NCBI GenBank assembly: GCA_041655765.1
Contig: JBBAEU010000001.1
Span: 62,001 to 126,000, forward strand
Length of the DNA stretch: 64,000 bases
Direction of reading: 5' to 3'
From: Brumimicrobium sp041655765
Lineage (GTDB): Bacteria; Bacteroidota; Bacteroidia; Flavobacteriales_D; Crocinitomicaceae
Shown: positions 62,800 to 64,000 of the stretch, piece after piece
Position numbering within the stretch: position 1 is the stretch's first letter
Layout: every line of letters starts with the position of its first letter
Notes under the pieces: model-generated
What the model saw: only the letters and a program-made list of their open reading frames with translations
What the model was told of the DNA's origin: nothing
Database searches by the model: none
Position numbers and translations under genes: made by a program

Positions 62800-63537
62800 A
62801 TGAAATATATTGTCTTTATAGGTATATTATACATTTGTTTGTCTTGTGGAAAGAAAAAATCCTGTTTTAAAAGTGTAGGAGGCTCTTCAACATTAGAATA
62901 TGTTTTTAACCAAGACATTGATTCTTTATTTTTAAATGATAACATTAAATATACGTTGATTCCTAGCTCAAATCCTCGAATTCAATTAATTGGAGGAGAA
63001 AACTACATTGCCTTGGTAGATGTAGTGTTTGGAGATAAAAAATTAATTGTTACTGATGGAAATAAATGTGATTTTTTGCATTCCTACGATAAAATAGGAA
63101 TGGAAGCTAAAATATATGTGGATTCAATTACATATATTGAGTACAAAGGAAGTAATAGCTTAAAGAGCAATGATACCTTGGCTTCAAATGAATTGCGAGT
63201 TGCCATGCGAGAAGGAGTAGGGGATGTCGATTTAATTGTGTCAAATAGTTATTTGAGCGCTTATAATTCGTATGGATTTGGGAATTATACCATAAGAGGA
63301 AAAACTCAGGAAGCCTTCTTAAGTTGCGCCTCACATTCATACTGCAATACAAGTGATTTAAAAGTTGCGAATAAACTTGTTGTCCATTCTAATACAATAG
63401 GAAACATGATTATTAATGCAAATGGTGTTGATTTAGTTGCAAAGATTCTGGGAAGAGGTAATATCTTATATACTGGAAATCCTACTTCAATTTCGTTAGA
63501 TAAAATTGGAATTGGAGAGTTGATAAAGTCTGACTAA
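62800..63537 (+). CDS. DUF2807-like (GIN domain) lipoprotein
   Basis: 245 aa from MKYIVFIGILYICLSCGKKK (lipobox Cys16); an ATG at 62788, overlapping the stop of the previous gene, would add four residues. The body is a parallel beta-helix-like head: IALVDVVFGDKKLIVTDGNKC, ITYIEYKGSNSLKSNDTLASNELRVAMREGVGDVDLIVSNSYL, matching the DUF2807 auto-transporter adhesin head domain. It likely sits in the outer membrane. Its coupling to a PagL-like enzyme suggests a shared envelope role. Confidence 0.72.
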   Translation: MKYIVFIGILYICLSCGKKKSCFKSVGGSSTLEYVFNQDIDSLFLNDNIKYTLIPSSNPRIQLIGGENYIALVDVVFGDKKLIVTDGNKCDFLHSYDKIGMEAKIYVDSITYIEYKGSNSLKSNDTLASNELRVAMREGVGDVDLIVSNSYLSAYNSYGFGNYTIRGKTQEAFLSCASHSYCNTSDLKVANKLVVHSNTIGNMIINANGVDLVAKILGRGNILYTGNPTSISLDKIGIGELIKSD

Positions 63538-63565
63538 TTTTTCTATTAAAAAGTCACCTTAATAC

Positions 63566-63596
63566 TTGGTATATAAACATTATTAATCTAATTTTG
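63566..63596 (+). promoter_or_regulatory. Predicted promoter of the NqrM-like gene
   Basis: TTG (63566-63568), 20 bp spacer, TAATTTTG (63589-63596); a good Bacteroidota match, 20 bp before the start codon. Confidence 0.55.
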
Positions 63597-63616
63597 TTTT
63601 ATTAAAAAAACAAGCT

Positions 63617-63814
63617 ATGGAAGTATTCATATTTGCGATTATATTATTAGCCCTAGGGTTTGCTGGTATTGCAATTAAAATTTGGGCAAAAAAAGGAGGA
63701 GAGTTTGCTGGAACATGTGCAAGTAATAATCCTGTTTTACAAGAAGAAGGTGCTGCATGTGGATTGTGCGGTGCTAAACCTGAAGAAAAATGTAAATCTC
63801 CTGAAAAACACTAA
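63617..63814 (+). CDS. NqrM-like small membrane protein
   Basis: 65 aa: one N-terminal membrane helix (VFIFAIILLALGFAGIAIKIW) and a Cys-containing tail, GTCASNN ... GAACGLCGAKPEEKCK, with Cys residues at four positions. This resembles NqrM (DUF539), which delivers iron to the Na+-translocating NADH:quinone reductase, usually found next to nqrF. No nqr gene is in the window, so the assignment rests on this pattern alone. Confidence 0.6.
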   Translation: MEVFIFAIILLALGFAGIAIKIWAKKGGEFAGTCASNNPVLQEEGAACGLCGAKPEEKCKSPEKH

Positions 63815-63916
63815 ACAACTCCAGACATAGTAGATGAACATACTTTATTGTTATACTTTAGTTCTACAACTTGAAGATATTTGTTGTTGTTTTCCCATAT
63901 ATTGAATATTTAAAGC

Positions 63917-63924
63917 TATATTTG
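63917..63924 (+). promoter_or_regulatory. Predicted -7 element of the gene at the right edge
   Basis: TATATTTG matches TAnnTTTG, 26 bp before the ATG at 63951. Confidence 0.4.
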
Positions 63925-63950
63925 ATGTTATAATTAAAAAAACATATAAT

Positions 63951-64000
63951 ATGAAACGTACTCTTATAACTTTAGCATTCTTTACGTTTATTTTTACTTC
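63951..64000 (+). CDS. Start of a secreted protein (cut by window edge)
   Basis: Only 16 codons: MKRTLITLAFFTFIFT, a signal-peptide start. It is preceded by a TATATTTG element. Product unknown. Confidence 0.55.
   Translation, partial: MKRTLITLAFFTFIFT

Overview
The window is an AT-rich chromosomal segment from a member of the Bacteroidota, most likely a Flavobacteriales bacterium (Crocinitomicaceae/Fluviicola-like is my guess; there is no rRNA here to settle it). The evidence is: several secreted proteins ending in type A (YPNP...KKVIIE) or type B (gliding-motility CHU_C) type IX secretion sorting domains; many SCKK-type lipoproteins; OmpA/PD40 and CarboxypepD_reg-TonB outer-membrane proteins; and Bacteroidota-style promoters (TTG, about 20 bp, TAnnTTTG) with little Shine-Dalgarno signal. 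No tRNA, rRNA, CRISPR array, intact insertion sequence or prophage was seen.

Layout. 1-6035: housekeeping genes, with the start of sucD (-), pheT and pepT (+), and dnaA (-); a short promoter-to-terminator unit that may be a small RNA lies between sucD and pheT. 6367-10409: a co-directional group of hotdog thioesterase, arginase-family hydrolase, membrane patatin and SUI1-like protein. 10517-16619: a coiled-coil lipoprotein, M61 peptidase with PDZ, luciferase-like oxidoreductase and a PD40-OmpA protein. 16838-25180: a vitamin B12 acquisition locus. A cobalamin riboswitch on the minus strand precedes a DUF4465 protein, a BtuB-like TonB receptor, a BtuG-like propeller lipoprotein and a T9SS-exported protein; the ABC importer btuFCD runs divergently. 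25188-29329: OmpA lipoprotein, IMPACT protein, small lipoprotein, DAHP synthase-chorismate mutase and pyrophosphatase. 29658-31632: an MbnP-like copper lipoprotein with its MbnH-like di-haem partner. 31711-37894: xseA-xseB-dinB, a TerB-DnaJ protein, htpG and a thioredoxin-like protein.

38178-45210 holds two giant PKD-repeat surface proteins with type B sorting domains; the second has a damaged 5' end, its signal peptide being one base out of frame. 45211-54045: Lrp regulator divergent from a Cys/Met-metabolism PLP enzyme, DUF3127 protein, flavin reductase-like protein, AtoE-like transporter, S9 peptidase and LhgO; a compositionally distinct, structured intergenic island lies at about 48684-48880. 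54258-64000: class I aminotransferase, two paralogous T9SS proteins, YciA-like thioesterase, TonB receptor, MazG, PagL-like deacylase, DUF2807 lipoprotein, NqrM-like small protein and the start of one further secreted protein.

How the genes fit together: the clearest multi-gene system is the B12 locus, where surface capture (BtuG-like, DUF4465 and T9SS proteins), outer-membrane transport (BtuB-like) and inner-membrane import (BtuFCD) surround one riboswitch. The second is the copper pair MbnP/MbnH. The remainder is mostly core metabolism, DNA repair and envelope genes. All functional calls are by motif recognition from reading the sequence; no database search was run.
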